DNA of 64,000 bases from Rhodococcus sp. ABRD24 (GTDB lineage: Bacteria; Actinomycetota; Actinomycetes; Mycobacteriales; Mycobacteriaceae). Where the stretch lies: NCBI RefSeq assembly GCF_004328705.1, contig NZ_CP035319.1:5034031-5098030 (forward strand), given 5' to 3'. Shown here one piece after another: positions 21,234 through 28,850 of this stretch. The position numbers were made by a program, and so were the translations under genes. The notes beneath the pieces are model-generated. The model searched no databases. It had not been told where the DNA came from and was given only the letters and a program-made list of their open reading frames with translations. Position 1 is the stretch's first letter. Each line of letters opens with the position of its first letter.

Positions 21234-21630
21234 CAGTGTGGACTCACCCCTTCTCGCCTCCCGCTACATTCGAGCGGTTCGCAACTACCCTATACAGGGG
21301 TTCGTTGCCAGGCGGTGGTGTCGAGCACTTTCACGGTGCCATTGTCCTGGACTCTCTGCCGAATTCAGTTCGGTGATGTGGACGAGTTCGTGTTCGCGAC
21401 GAGCTGCTCTGGTTCGACACCAGTGGTTTGCGCGACTTTGAGATTGTATTCCACTGCGGCGGTGAGTGTTCCGGATTGGGCTCTCACGACGGTAGCGCAC
21501 AGTGTGTCCAGGAGGGTGCCCGTCGTGACAGTGACGCTCGGAGCTGTTCGGGACTGAAGAATCACGATTCGCCACAATTGGTCCGAGGACCTGCCGAGGA
21601 TCAGTGATGCTGCCTCGGACCTTCGGGAGG
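21234..21630. other. Non-coding or degenerate gap upstream of the LuxR-type gene
   Basis: About 400 bases with lower GC than average between the LuxR-type start and the hairpin that follows the propeller gene. A 103-codon minus-strand open frame (21365-21676) begins inside the hairpin and has no plausible ribosome site, so it is not called as a gene. The promoter of the LuxR-type gene should be near 21240-21300. Confidence 0.5.
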
Positions 21631-21669
21631 CGGTGGCCACCCACCCCCGGACGGGATGGGTGGCCACCG
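21631..21669. terminator. Hairpin with GTGGCCACCCA arms after the propeller gene
   Basis: Perfect 13-bp arms (21631-21643 and 21657-21669) around a 13-base GC-rich loop. It lies 41 bases downstream of the stop of the minus-strand RCC1-like gene and is its likely terminator. A closely related hairpin occurs at 34018-34063. Confidence 0.75.
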
Positions 21670-21709
21670 GTCTCATCGGTGGTGCAGCTGGTGAGTCAGG
21701 GCGCCTCCT

Positions 21710-22738
21710 TCAGGAACCCAAGCTTCCGAGCGATCCGAGCGATCCGAGCGATCCGAGCGATCCGAGCGGAGTAGGACTCGATTTCAGCGCCAAGGCGTGC
21801 CAGGCTCCAGCGGCAATGGCTGTGTAGCCACCGTCAGTTGGGGCGTCGTTGCGCTGCCCGTCCTCGGTGGCGCCCCACACGGTGATGGTGCCGTCGCCTT
21901 TCAGTGCCAGCGAATGCGCCCAGCCTGCAGCCACGGCTGTGTAGCCACCGTCAGTGGGGGCGTCGTTGCGCTGTCCATTGTCGGTGGCGCCCCACACGGT
22001 GATGGTGCCGTCGCTCTTCAGTGCTACCGCGTGGAAGTCGCCGACGGAGATGGCGGTGTAGCCGCTACCAGTGGGGGCGTCGTTGCGCTGGCCGTAGTCG
22101 GTGTTTCCCCAGACTGTGATGGTGCCGTCGGCTTTCAGCGCTGCCGAATGATCACCACCGGCGGCGATCGCGATGTAGCCGCCCCCGGTAGGCGTTCCGT
22201 CGCGCTGGCCGTAGCTGTTGTTTCCCCAGATGGTGATGGTGCCGTCGCGCTTGAGCGCGAGCGAATGGGCATCGCCCGCGGCGATCTCCGTGTAGTCACC
22301 TCCGATGGGGGCGTCGTCGCGCTCGCCCCATGCGTTGCTTCCCCAGGTGGTGACGGTGCCGTCGGCTTTGAGTGCCAACGAGTGGTGCCAGCCCGCGGCG
22401 ACGGCTGTGTAGCCACTTCCGGTGGGGGCATCGTAGAACTGCCCATCGGTGTCGTCACCCCAGGTGGTGACGGTGCCGTCCGCTTTCACTCCCACCGAAT
22501 GGAAGTCGCCGGCGGCGACGGCCGTGTAGTCGCCTTCGGTGGGCGTAGCGTCGCGCTGCCCGTAATCGTTCTGCCCCCATGCGGTGATGGTGCCGGGGTG
22601 GTCGCCGGGCACACCGACCGGTGCGGCGACCGCAGCCGTGGCGGTGCCGATAGCAAGTGCTGCGGAGGTGAGTGCGGCGGCCAGATTTCGAAGGCGTCTG
22701 GCTCTGCGCGGTCGACGCATACGATCGATTGTCGTCAT
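21710..22738 (-). CDS. Secreted RCC1-like seven-bladed beta-propeller protein with LGS-repeat tail
   Basis: 342 residues from the ATG at 22738, which has GGAAGGG ten bases upstream. A twin-Arg-like basic start and hydrophobic segment ending AVAAP form a signal peptide (about residues 1-41). The rest is seven consecutive 39-residue repeats of the type TVWGATDNGQRNDAPT...AHSLALK, the unit of RCC1/ATS1 propellers, then a C-terminal tail of six LGS units. Seven units would close one propeller. Function is unknown; extracellular RCC1-like proteins usually bind partners. Codon use resembles that of the neighbouring LuxR-type gene. Confidence 0.88.
   Translation of the reverse strand: MTTIDRMRRPRRARRLRNLAAALTSAALAIGTATAAVAAPVGVPGDHPGTITAWGQNDYGQRDATPTEGDYTAVAAGDFHSVGVKADGTVTTWGDDTDGQFYDAPTGSGYTAVAAGWHHSLALKADGTVTTWGSNAWGERDDAPIGGDYTEIAAGDAHSLALKRDGTITIWGNNSYGQRDGTPTGGGYIAIAAGGDHSAALKADGTITVWGNTDYGQRNDAPTGSGYTAISVGDFHAVALKSDGTITVWGATDNGQRNDAPTDGGYTAVAAGWAHSLALKGDGTITVWGATEDGQRNDAPTDGGYTAIAAGAWHALALKSSPTPLGSLGSLGSLGSLGSLGS
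21731..21766 (-). repeat. 9-bp tandem repeat encoding the LGS tail
   Basis: Four perfect copies of CGATCCGAG on the plus strand (CTCGGATCG, Leu-Gly-Ser, on the coding strand), with degenerate LGS codons on the 3' side. Slippage could change the tail length in steps of three residues. Confidence 0.9.
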
Positions 22739-23034
22739 GGTGGATGTGCCCTTCCGGCGGAGTTCGAGTCCTGACGCTCGGACGCCTGGTGAGCACATGA
22801 TGCAGCAGCGGGCGAATTCCGAGTTATGTCCATCGAACCCGAGCAGAGCAGGGGACAAGCACGAAAAGTGAGTGAAGCCGGATGTGAAACTTCACCGACG
22901 AGGGTGAGAGTGGAGGTGAAGAGTTCAGGACCGGCGACTCCTTCTGCGGACGCCGACCCCTCGCGTCCTCTGCTACCTCGCCCGAGCGCCATATCGACAC
23001 GGTTCGCCCGGATTCAATGGCGACGGGGCGAGGG

Positions 23035-23676
23035 TCATTCAGCGATCGGCTGCCACCGCGCGGCGCGGATCTCGCGGTGGACGCCGGCATCCCGGCTGGT
23101 GCTGATGCCGGGAATCAGCAGTGACCACATCTCGTCGATACGCTGCTCCAGATCCGCGCGCCGCGTCAGGACCTGGGACAGCAATTGCACGCCGGTGAAC
23201 GAGCCAATGATGAACTGAGCCAGGGTCGGTGAATCGATCGTCTCCACGATCTCGCCCTGCCGAATGCCGAGCTCGATGAGGGTCCGGGTGCCGTCGATCC
23301 AGTCCAGGTATGGCCGCGCCGGACCGTCGGTCCCGCTGAACTCCAGGGTGAGTCGGAGACCGGCTCGGACGATCGGATCGTGCACGATCCGTGTGCCCAT
23401 CTCATGGCACAGCATCACGAGTTGCTGTAGTGCAGGTGCCCCCGATTCCGCGATAGCGCTGTACATTGCACGCATCGCTTGGTGCTGTTCGTCTATGACG
23501 ACTCTCGCGAGTTCGTCCTTCGAACGGAAGTGGAAGTAGAGTGCGCCCTTCGTGGTACCAGCCCTGTCGACGATGTCGCCGAGGCTCGCGCCCTTGAATC
23601 CGGAACGCTCGAACATTCGAGCCGCTCCGGTGATGATCTGCTGCCGTGTTGCCACGGCACGTGCCTGTTGTGCCAT
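23035..23676 (-). CDS. TetR-family regulator, gamma-butyrolactone-receptor (ScbR/ArpA)-like
   Basis: 213 residues. The N-terminal helix-turn-helix (ASLGDIVDRAGTTKGALYFHFRSKDELA) is close to that of ScbR/ArpA-type autoregulator receptors. The C-terminal ligand domain is conserved in length. These proteins repress targets until a diffusible butyrolactone binds (family knowledge); no butenolide or butyrolactone synthase gene is seen nearby. A perfect 10-bp inverted repeat lies 32-66 bases before the start, consistent with autoregulation. Confidence 0.82.
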   Translation of the reverse strand: MAQQARAVATRQQIITGAARMFERSGFKGASLGDIVDRAGTTKGALYFHFRSKDELARVVIDEQHQAMRAMYSAIAESGAPALQQLVMLCHEMGTRIVHDPIVRAGLRLTLEFSGTDGPARPYLDWIDGTRTLIELGIRQGEIVETIDSPTLAQFIIGSFTGVQLLSQVLTRRADLEQRIDEMWSLLIPGISTSRDAGVHREIRAARWQPIAE

Positions 23677-23707
23677 GCCCTACCTCTCCCCGACGGATCC
23701 GACCGGC

Positions 23708-23742
23708 ATAGCGACCGCCCGGAAGCACCGACCGGTCGCTAT
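23708..23742. promoter_or_regulatory. Inverted repeat upstream of the TetR gene
   Basis: Perfect 10-base arms ATAGCGACCG (23708-23717) and CGGTCGCTAT (23733-23742) with a 15-base spacer, in the 97-base gap between the nucleoside hydrolase stop and the TetR start. It is a candidate autoregulatory operator. Confidence 0.55.
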
Positions 23743-23773
23743 GTCAGAACGTCGAAACGCTACCAGTTTCTAA

Positions 23774-24856
23774 CTAACGACCGATTGGGGTCTCGGATGG
23801 GAACAGCTTCCGGGCATACTCGGCGAGCTGTCGAATCATGTGGTCCAGGAACGCCTCCGGGTCGGTGTCCTGGACGACCTCGGCATTGGGTTCGCGTCCC
23901 CACATTCCGGTCCAGTCGGCAACAGTCTGGCCGCGGGTGATGCGGCCGCCTACTTCCACATCGACCGTTGCGGAGCGGTACCGCGCCACACTGGAGTCGA
24001 GCGCGACGGCCGCGGCGAAGGGATCATGCATGTGCGCGAGGTAGCCCTGGCCGTGGTCGTCGTGGAACTCGAAGTAGTACCGCACCGCGTCGCACAGGTG
24101 GCGCACGAGCGGGTTCGACGCCGCTGAGCGGGTGCCACGATCTTCGTCGACGGACATCGATTCGACCGGGGTGCTGTCCGACAGTTCCGCCAGCCGCTGC
24201 AGGTGTCCGGGCCGCAGCACGATCCGTTCGGTGACGTCGAGGCTGCAGACGATGGGTCGGCGGTCCTCCGGCAGCCCGGAGAACGCCGCGAACACCTCCG
24301 CGGCGGCCTCGGGGTCGACCGAGATGTTCCATTCCGCGACCGGGGTGGTGTTGCCCGGATGACCGAATGCGCCACCCATGACGACGAGTCGACGCAGTCG
24401 GCGGGGGAGGTCCGGGTCCATGCGTACCGCGAGTGCCAGATTGGTGAGCGGGCCGGTGACCAGGCCGACGAGTTCGCCCGGGTGCGTCCGGGTGAGATCG
24501 ACCCACGCCTGCGCCGCCGTGCGCGACGACGGCGCCCTGGTCGGCGGCGGCAGGGTGGCGTATCCGATTCCCTGTGGTCCGTGTGTGTCCTCGGTGGTGC
24601 GCAGTGGGACGGTCAGGGGTGCGGCGGCACCCAGTGCGACCTCGATGGCGTCGGCACCACACAACTGCAACCACGCCAGATTGTTCGTGGCGACCTGTGC
24701 GGCCGGGACATTGCCCGCCGTCGAGAGGACGGCGAGGATCTCGGCGTCCTCTCGGGACAGGAGGTACAGCAGTGCTACCGAATCGTCGATGCCGGTGTCG
24801 ACGTCGATGATCAGCCGGGTGCGGTCGTTCACGGACGGTCGCTGTCGATCGGTCAC
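23774..24856 (-). CDS. Inosine-uridine-type nucleoside hydrolase
   Basis: 360 residues. Hydrolyses the N-glycosidic bond of ribonucleosides for salvage. The calcium-binding motif DVDTGIDDS is at 18-26; VVMGGAF and the substrate-binding EWNISVDPEA follow, and the late conserved histidine-aspartate pair is in HMHDPFAAAV. No signal peptide is seen, so it is cytosolic. It precedes the TetR gene on the same strand; whether it is regulated by it is inference. Substrate preference cannot be told from the sequence. Confidence 0.9.
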   Translation of the reverse strand: MTDRQRPSVNDRTRLIIDVDTGIDDSVALLYLLSREDAEILAVLSTAGNVPAAQVATNNLAWLQLCGADAIEVALGAAAPLTVPLRTTEDTHGPQGIGYATLPPPTRAPSSRTAAQAWVDLTRTHPGELVGLVTGPLTNLALAVRMDPDLPRRLRRLVVMGGAFGHPGNTTPVAEWNISVDPEAAAEVFAAFSGLPEDRRPIVCSLDVTERIVLRPGHLQRLAELSDSTPVESMSVDEDRGTRSAASNPLVRHLCDAVRYYFEFHDDHGQGYLAHMHDPFAAAVALDSSVARYRSATVDVEVGGRITRGQTVADWTGMWGREPNAEVVQDTDPEAFLDHMIRQLAEYARKLFPSETPIGR

Positions 24857-24923
24857 CGCTCCATCATCGCGGACTCTTGCCGATCGTGACGGATCGCCGC
24901 TCCTCCCGCCCTACCATGACATC

Positions 24924-25637
24924 GTGAATCCCCAGCGAAACAACGCGGTTCGGATCCTGTGGGCGGCGTTCGGCGTCCTGGCCATCGTCCATCTCGCGGC
25001 GCAACTCGCCGACGCCGACCAGCTCGCGAACGTATCGCAGTGGTTCCTGATGCCGATGCTGGCGAGCGTGCTCTGGTCAGCGACGGGGGCGGGCCGGAGC
25101 CGTCTGGTCGTCTTGACGCTTGTGGCCCTGGGATTCTCCTGGTTGGGGGACAGTGCACCGGACCTGGCCGAAGGCGACATCTCCTTCCTGTTGATGATGG
25201 GGTTCTTTCTCCTTGCTCAGTTCACCTACATCGCCGCGTTCCTGCCGTATCGCAGCGCCAGTGTGCTGATCGAACGGCGCGGGTGGGCAGCTGCATACGT
25301 CGGCGCTGTCGTCGCACTGGTTGCCGCGTGCGCGCCTGGTGCTGGCGATCTGCTGGTACCTGCCCTCGTCTACGGCATCACTCTCGGTGTCATGGCGGCC
25401 CTGGCGACCGGGCTCAACCGCTGGGCGGCAATCGGCGGCGCCATGTTCCTCGTCTCGGACGGGCTGATCGCCCTGGGAGCGTTCGCCGATTGGTTCACTC
25501 CGCCGCTCGAGGGCTTCTGGATCATGGCGACGTACATCGTCGCTCAGGTCTTGATCGTGCTCGGCGTGCTGGCGGCCGAACGCGGGGCGTGCTGCGGTCA
25601 CCGCTCCGTGGGTGAATCCGCCACGGCTTCGGCGTAA
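24924..25637 (+). CDS. YhhN/TMEM86-family membrane protein
   Basis: 237 residues from the GTG at 24924, with about eight hydrophobic helices. The family pattern is visible in MPMLASVLW, ALGFSWLGDSAPD, FLLMMGFFLLAQFTYIAAF and FLVSDGLIALGAF. The family includes animal lysoplasmalogenases; the bacterial members are mostly uncharacterised. The open frame extends far upstream but that part is antisense to the nucleoside hydrolase. It is divergent from that gene, with 67 bases between the starts. Confidence 0.85.
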   Translation: MNPQRNNAVRILWAAFGVLAIVHLAAQLADADQLANVSQWFLMPMLASVLWSATGAGRSRLVVLTLVALGFSWLGDSAPDLAEGDISFLLMMGFFLLAQFTYIAAFLPYRSASVLIERRGWAAAYVGAVVALVAACAPGAGDLLVPALVYGITLGVMAALATGLNRWAAIGGAMFLVSDGLIALGAFADWFTPPLEGFWIMATYIVAQVLIVLGVLAAERGACCGHRSVGESATASA

Positions 25638-25792
25638 TACCGACAGCGCGATCGAGCCGGTCGGTCGCCGTGGTGAACGTGGTGACCGCAGGCGCCGTCA
25701 GCTTCCGAAGTCGTGAGTGCGATCGGTTACGTGCCGCCGTCGCGGGCGACATACTGGTCGATACCCGGACTCGAGACGAAGGGGCGATGGCC

Positions 25793-26514
25793 ATGTGTCG
25801 GCTGTTCGGACTGTCCGCGGCGCCGCACCGTGTGCACGCGACGTTCTGGTTGTTCGACGCCGACGACAGTCTCGCGCGGCAGAGTCGGCGAATGCCGGAC
25901 GGTACCGGACTGGGCACATTTTCCGTGGACAGCAGGGCCGGCTGTTCGCGCACAACGGCGTGATCGAAGATCTGTCCGCGCTCGAGGCGGAGCTCGGCGA
26001 CTACCGTGGGCTCGTGAAGGGCGAAACCGATTCGGAGCGGTTCTTCGCGCTGATCACCCGCTATATCGATGAGCACGACGGCGACGTCGCCGCCCGAATC
26101 ACCGCCGCGGTGGCCTGGGTCGCCGACCGCCTGCGAATGCTGTCGCTGAACTTCGTGCTGATCAGTGCGACGGAGATGTGGGCGCTGCGTCTTCCGGATA
26201 CCCACGACCTGTTGGTGCTGCGACGCAGGTCGGGCGGCCCCGGTGGCCATCGTCATCTCGACCACGCGGCGCGCGCCGGCACGGTTCGTGCCCGGTCCGG
26301 GCAGCTCGCCGAGCTTCCCGCGGTGGTGGTTGCAACGGAGCAGATGGACGAGGACCCGGACTGGGAGTCGCTGTGCCCGGGTGAGCTTCTCCACGTGGCT
26401 ACCGACCGAACCGTTACCCGCACGATGGTCCGCGGCCGACCCGCGCGCCATCAGCTCACGCTGGCAGATCTGACGGACCGGGCTGCCGCCGCGCAGTCGC
26501 CCAACCCGGTGTGA
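25793..26514 (+). pseudogene. Class II glutamine amidotransferase, frameshifted with an internal deletion
   Basis: A typical start, ATG at 25793 with AAGGGG upstream, gives MCRLFGLSAAPHRVHATF (nucleophilic Cys2) and reads to RRMPDGTGLGTF, then a stop at 25961-25963. The rest of the family sequence (GRLFAHNGVIEDL ... TDSERFFALIT ... ALRLPDTHDLLVL ... ATEQMDEDP) continues in another frame to 26514. Intact YafJ-like relatives have about 45-50 more residues between these blocks, including the HVRYAS(T)G motif, which is absent here. The gene is therefore broken by a deletion whose ends left a frameshift near 25915-25930. Confidence 0.85.
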
Positions 26515-26518
26515 TTCG

Positions 26519-27769
26519 TCAGGCGCGCTGCACGTGAATCTCGAATCCGGCGTCGCGCAGGCGTGCGGTGAGCACGTCACCTATCGCGACCGCCGGCGTC
26601 AGAACACCCGCGACGTCGGGGAGATCGTCGCGTTGCAGGGCCAGCGCCAAGGCAGATTCACCGAGCATGACGGCGGTCGCTGCGTAACCGGGATCACCCT
26701 GCGCCGAGATGCGCGCGGTGTAGCGGGCACCGGTGCTGGTCCGGGTATACACGTCTATCGTGAAATGTCCGGTGCTGCGGGTCTTTTCGCTCGGGCCCTC
26801 GCCAGGTTTGGGTAGGATCCGGTCCAGCAGAGCGCGAGTCGGCGGGAACAGCAATCCGGCCATCAGTCCGCCGACGCCGGCACCGATGGCCGCGGCGATC
26901 GCCGGTGAGACGATCGAGGAGCCCACGTTCATCACCTCGCGGTACCGGAACTGCTTGCCGTAGGCGAAGCCGCTGAGCGCGTTGCTCCGACGCACTACCC
27001 GGGTGTTGTAGAGCGCCATCACGAACGGCGCCTTCCAGCCTGACAGTCCGGGTGCGATGTCGGAGCCGCGCACCATGGTCAGATCGGGCTGCTTCCCGAG
27101 GTCGGGTTCGGCGGAACGGTCGGGGCTCAGCGAGTACGGCGCCGCGGCGAGGTGACGAAGCCTGGCGTCGCGCCTGGTGACGTCGATTTGAGTGCGCAGG
27201 GAGTCGATGGTCCCGCCACTGATGCCGCCGCGCATGGACGTCACCACCAGTGTCGTGTCGGTGAGGTCGCCGGCGCCGTCTGCCGCTACCTGCCGGTGCA
27301 GGACGTGAACTCCGAGATCGGAAGGGATGGAATCGAATCCGCAGGAATGGACGATTCGTGCGCCGCTGGCCCGTGCAATGTCGTGGAAACGGTCGATGCT
27401 GTCCCTGGCGAACAGGACCTCGCCGGTGAGGTCGACGTAATCGGTGCCGGCCTCGGCGCATGCGCGTACCAGCGGCAGACCGTACTTCGCGTAAGGGCCG
27501 ACCGTGGTCGCCACGACATGGGTGGCGGCTGCGAGCTCGTCGAGCGACGCGTCGTCAGTGGCGTCCGCGTGCAGCAGCGGCCACTGTGCCGCGGCCGGGC
27601 CGAGGTCCGCGCGCACCTGTGCCAGGCGATCGATAGAGCGCCCCGCGAGGCCGATTCGGGCAGCGGTCGGCGCATTCCGGGCAAGGTGCTCGGCCACGAG
27701 TCTGCCGACGAAGCCGGTGGCTCCGTAGACGACGACGTCGAGTTCGCGCGCACGCGGGGCAGCAGTCAT
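26519..27769 (-). CDS. Saccharopine dehydrogenase-like / trans-acting enoyl reductase family protein
   Basis: 416 residues with an N-terminal Rossmann motif VYGATGFVGRLVAEHLA (about 14-30), the TTVGPYAKYGLPLVRACAEAGTDYVDLTGE block, and GFDSIPSDLG. Mycobacterial relatives include Rv2449c and the trans-acting enoyl reductase Rv2953 used in phthiocerol lipid synthesis. A hydrophobic segment near residue 290-310 suggests membrane association. The exact substrate cannot be read. It converges with the broken amidotransferase, with only 4 bases between the stops. Confidence 0.88.
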   Translation of the reverse strand: MTAAPRARELDVVVYGATGFVGRLVAEHLARNAPTAARIGLAGRSIDRLAQVRADLGPAAAQWPLLHADATDDASLDELAAATHVVATTVGPYAKYGLPLVRACAEAGTDYVDLTGEVLFARDSIDRFHDIARASGARIVHSCGFDSIPSDLGVHVLHRQVAADGAGDLTDTTLVVTSMRGGISGGTIDSLRTQIDVTRRDARLRHLAAAPYSLSPDRSAEPDLGKQPDLTMVRGSDIAPGLSGWKAPFVMALYNTRVVRRSNALSGFAYGKQFRYREVMNVGSSIVSPAIAAAIGAGVGGLMAGLLFPPTRALLDRILPKPGEGPSEKTRSTGHFTIDVYTRTSTGARYTARISAQGDPGYAATAVMLGESALALALQRDDLPDVAGVLTPAVAIGDVLTARLRDAGFEIHVQRA

Positions 27770-27811
27770 AGGAACGACCCTATTAGCCGGTAAGGCAAAG
27801 AGCGACGGACA

Positions 27812-28189
27812 TCACACCGGTGCGTGCCGCTGGGCGCCATGTCCGCGGAGCGTCAGGTACCCGACCCATGACACGAGGACGCACACCGCGACGAGTGCCC
27901 GGACCAGTCCCACCGCGTTCTCCGGATAGACGACGCCCGTCAGATAGTGCGCGATGAAGCCGCTCGACGGCAGCTGCTGCTCACCGGCCCGTGTTCGAGC
28001 CCAATTCTCCAGGTCGGTGAGGGGGCAATCGATCCCGACGAGAACCGAGCTGAAGCCCCACGCGACAGCCAGCAGGTGCAGCCAGATGGTGCGGCGCCAC
28101 CGCCACGCCAGGAACCCGCCCGCGACCACATAGCCGAGGAAGGCCAGGTGGATGACCACGGTGGCGTCGACCGTGATGCGATACAGCAC
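27812..28189 (-). CDS. DUF2784 membrane protein
   Basis: 125 residues with three to four membrane helices. The family signature is FGY-like VIHLAFLGYVVAGGFLAWRWRR, followed by CPLTDLENWARTRAG and the final helix with YPENAVGLVRALVAV. The GTG at 28189 has GGGAGG six bases upstream and is preferred over an ATG ten codons earlier. Function unknown. Confidence 0.82.
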   Translation of the reverse strand: MLYRITVDATVVIHLAFLGYVVAGGFLAWRWRRTIWLHLLAVAWGFSSVLVGIDCPLTDLENWARTRAGEQQLPSSGFIAHYLTGVVYPENAVGLVRALVAVCVLVSWVGYLTLRGHGAQRHAPV

Positions 28190-28282
28190 CGTCGCACCTC
28201 CCGGTGGCGGGACGAACAACTCGACGTGTTCCAGGCTACTGCGCTGCGCCTACTCAGTGTGCTGTGTCTACCTCGGTCCGAT

Positions 28283-28336
28283 GTGCCCTCCTGCTGGGCG
28301 GTGCCCACCTGCTGCGCAGTGCCCACCTACTGCGGT
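28283..28336 (+). repeat. 18-bp tandem repeat, three units
   Basis: Units at 28283-28300, 28301-28318 and 28319-28336 share GTGCCCACCTGCTGCGC with a few changes. The third overlaps the last codons of the minus-strand universal stress gene, so copy-number change would alter the 3' region of that transcript. Confidence 0.8.
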
Positions 28337-28746
28337 TCCTTGACCACCAGGATCGGTACGTCGACTTCGAGGAGCAGACGCTGCAGCGAGCGTTCGAGCA
28401 GGAACTTTCCGATCGCGGACATGCGCCGGCTGCCGACGACGAACAACCCCGCGCCACTTGCCGCAATCAAGTCCACCAGAGCGCCCACTCGGTCCCCGCT
28501 GTGCTCACCGGTCCGTAACTCCCACGGCGATCCACCGACGCCACCGGAGTCGAGTACTGCCTGCACAGCGGCCCGAACCGCAGCCTCCTCGGACTCTGGA
28601 GCGGAATCGATGGCGCCGGCTTCCGCTTCGTCGTCGACGATCTGCAGGACGAGAAGTTGCTCGCGCCGCTGCATCGCTTCCCGCGCGGCAAATACCATCG
28701 CCACCCGTCCCTCTGGACTGTCGCTGTATGCAACGGCAATGGCCAT
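28327..28746 (-). CDS. Universal stress protein
   Basis: 139 residues, single UspA domain. It starts MAIAVAYSDSPEGRVA and contains the ATP-binding type motif GLFVVGSRRMSAIGKFLLERSLQRLLLEVDVPILVVKE, where G-2x-G-9x-G(S/T) is only partly kept. The ATG at 28746 has GGGGAGG upstream; the longer open frame above it is antisense to the next gene. Its 3' end runs into the 18-bp tandem repeat. Confidence 0.85.
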   Translation of the reverse strand: MAIAVAYSDSPEGRVAMVFAAREAMQRREQLLVLQIVDDEAEAGAIDSAPESEEAAVRAAVQAVLDSGGVGGSPWELRTGEHSGDRVGALVDLIAASGAGLFVVGSRRMSAIGKFLLERSLQRLLLEVDVPILVVKEPQ

Positions 28747-28850
28747 GAAGCCTCCCCAAGCAGGCGGTGGATACCGCAGGTGATCGGTGCGCGTGTCCAG
28801 TATCCCTGCTATGTGGCAGAAATCGGGTGTGGCGCACGTCCTACCGGGTG

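Noticed and set aside
21365..21676. 103-codon minus-strand frame
   Set aside because: Start lies inside a terminator hairpin, no ribosome site, no recognisable domain; a remnant cannot be excluded.
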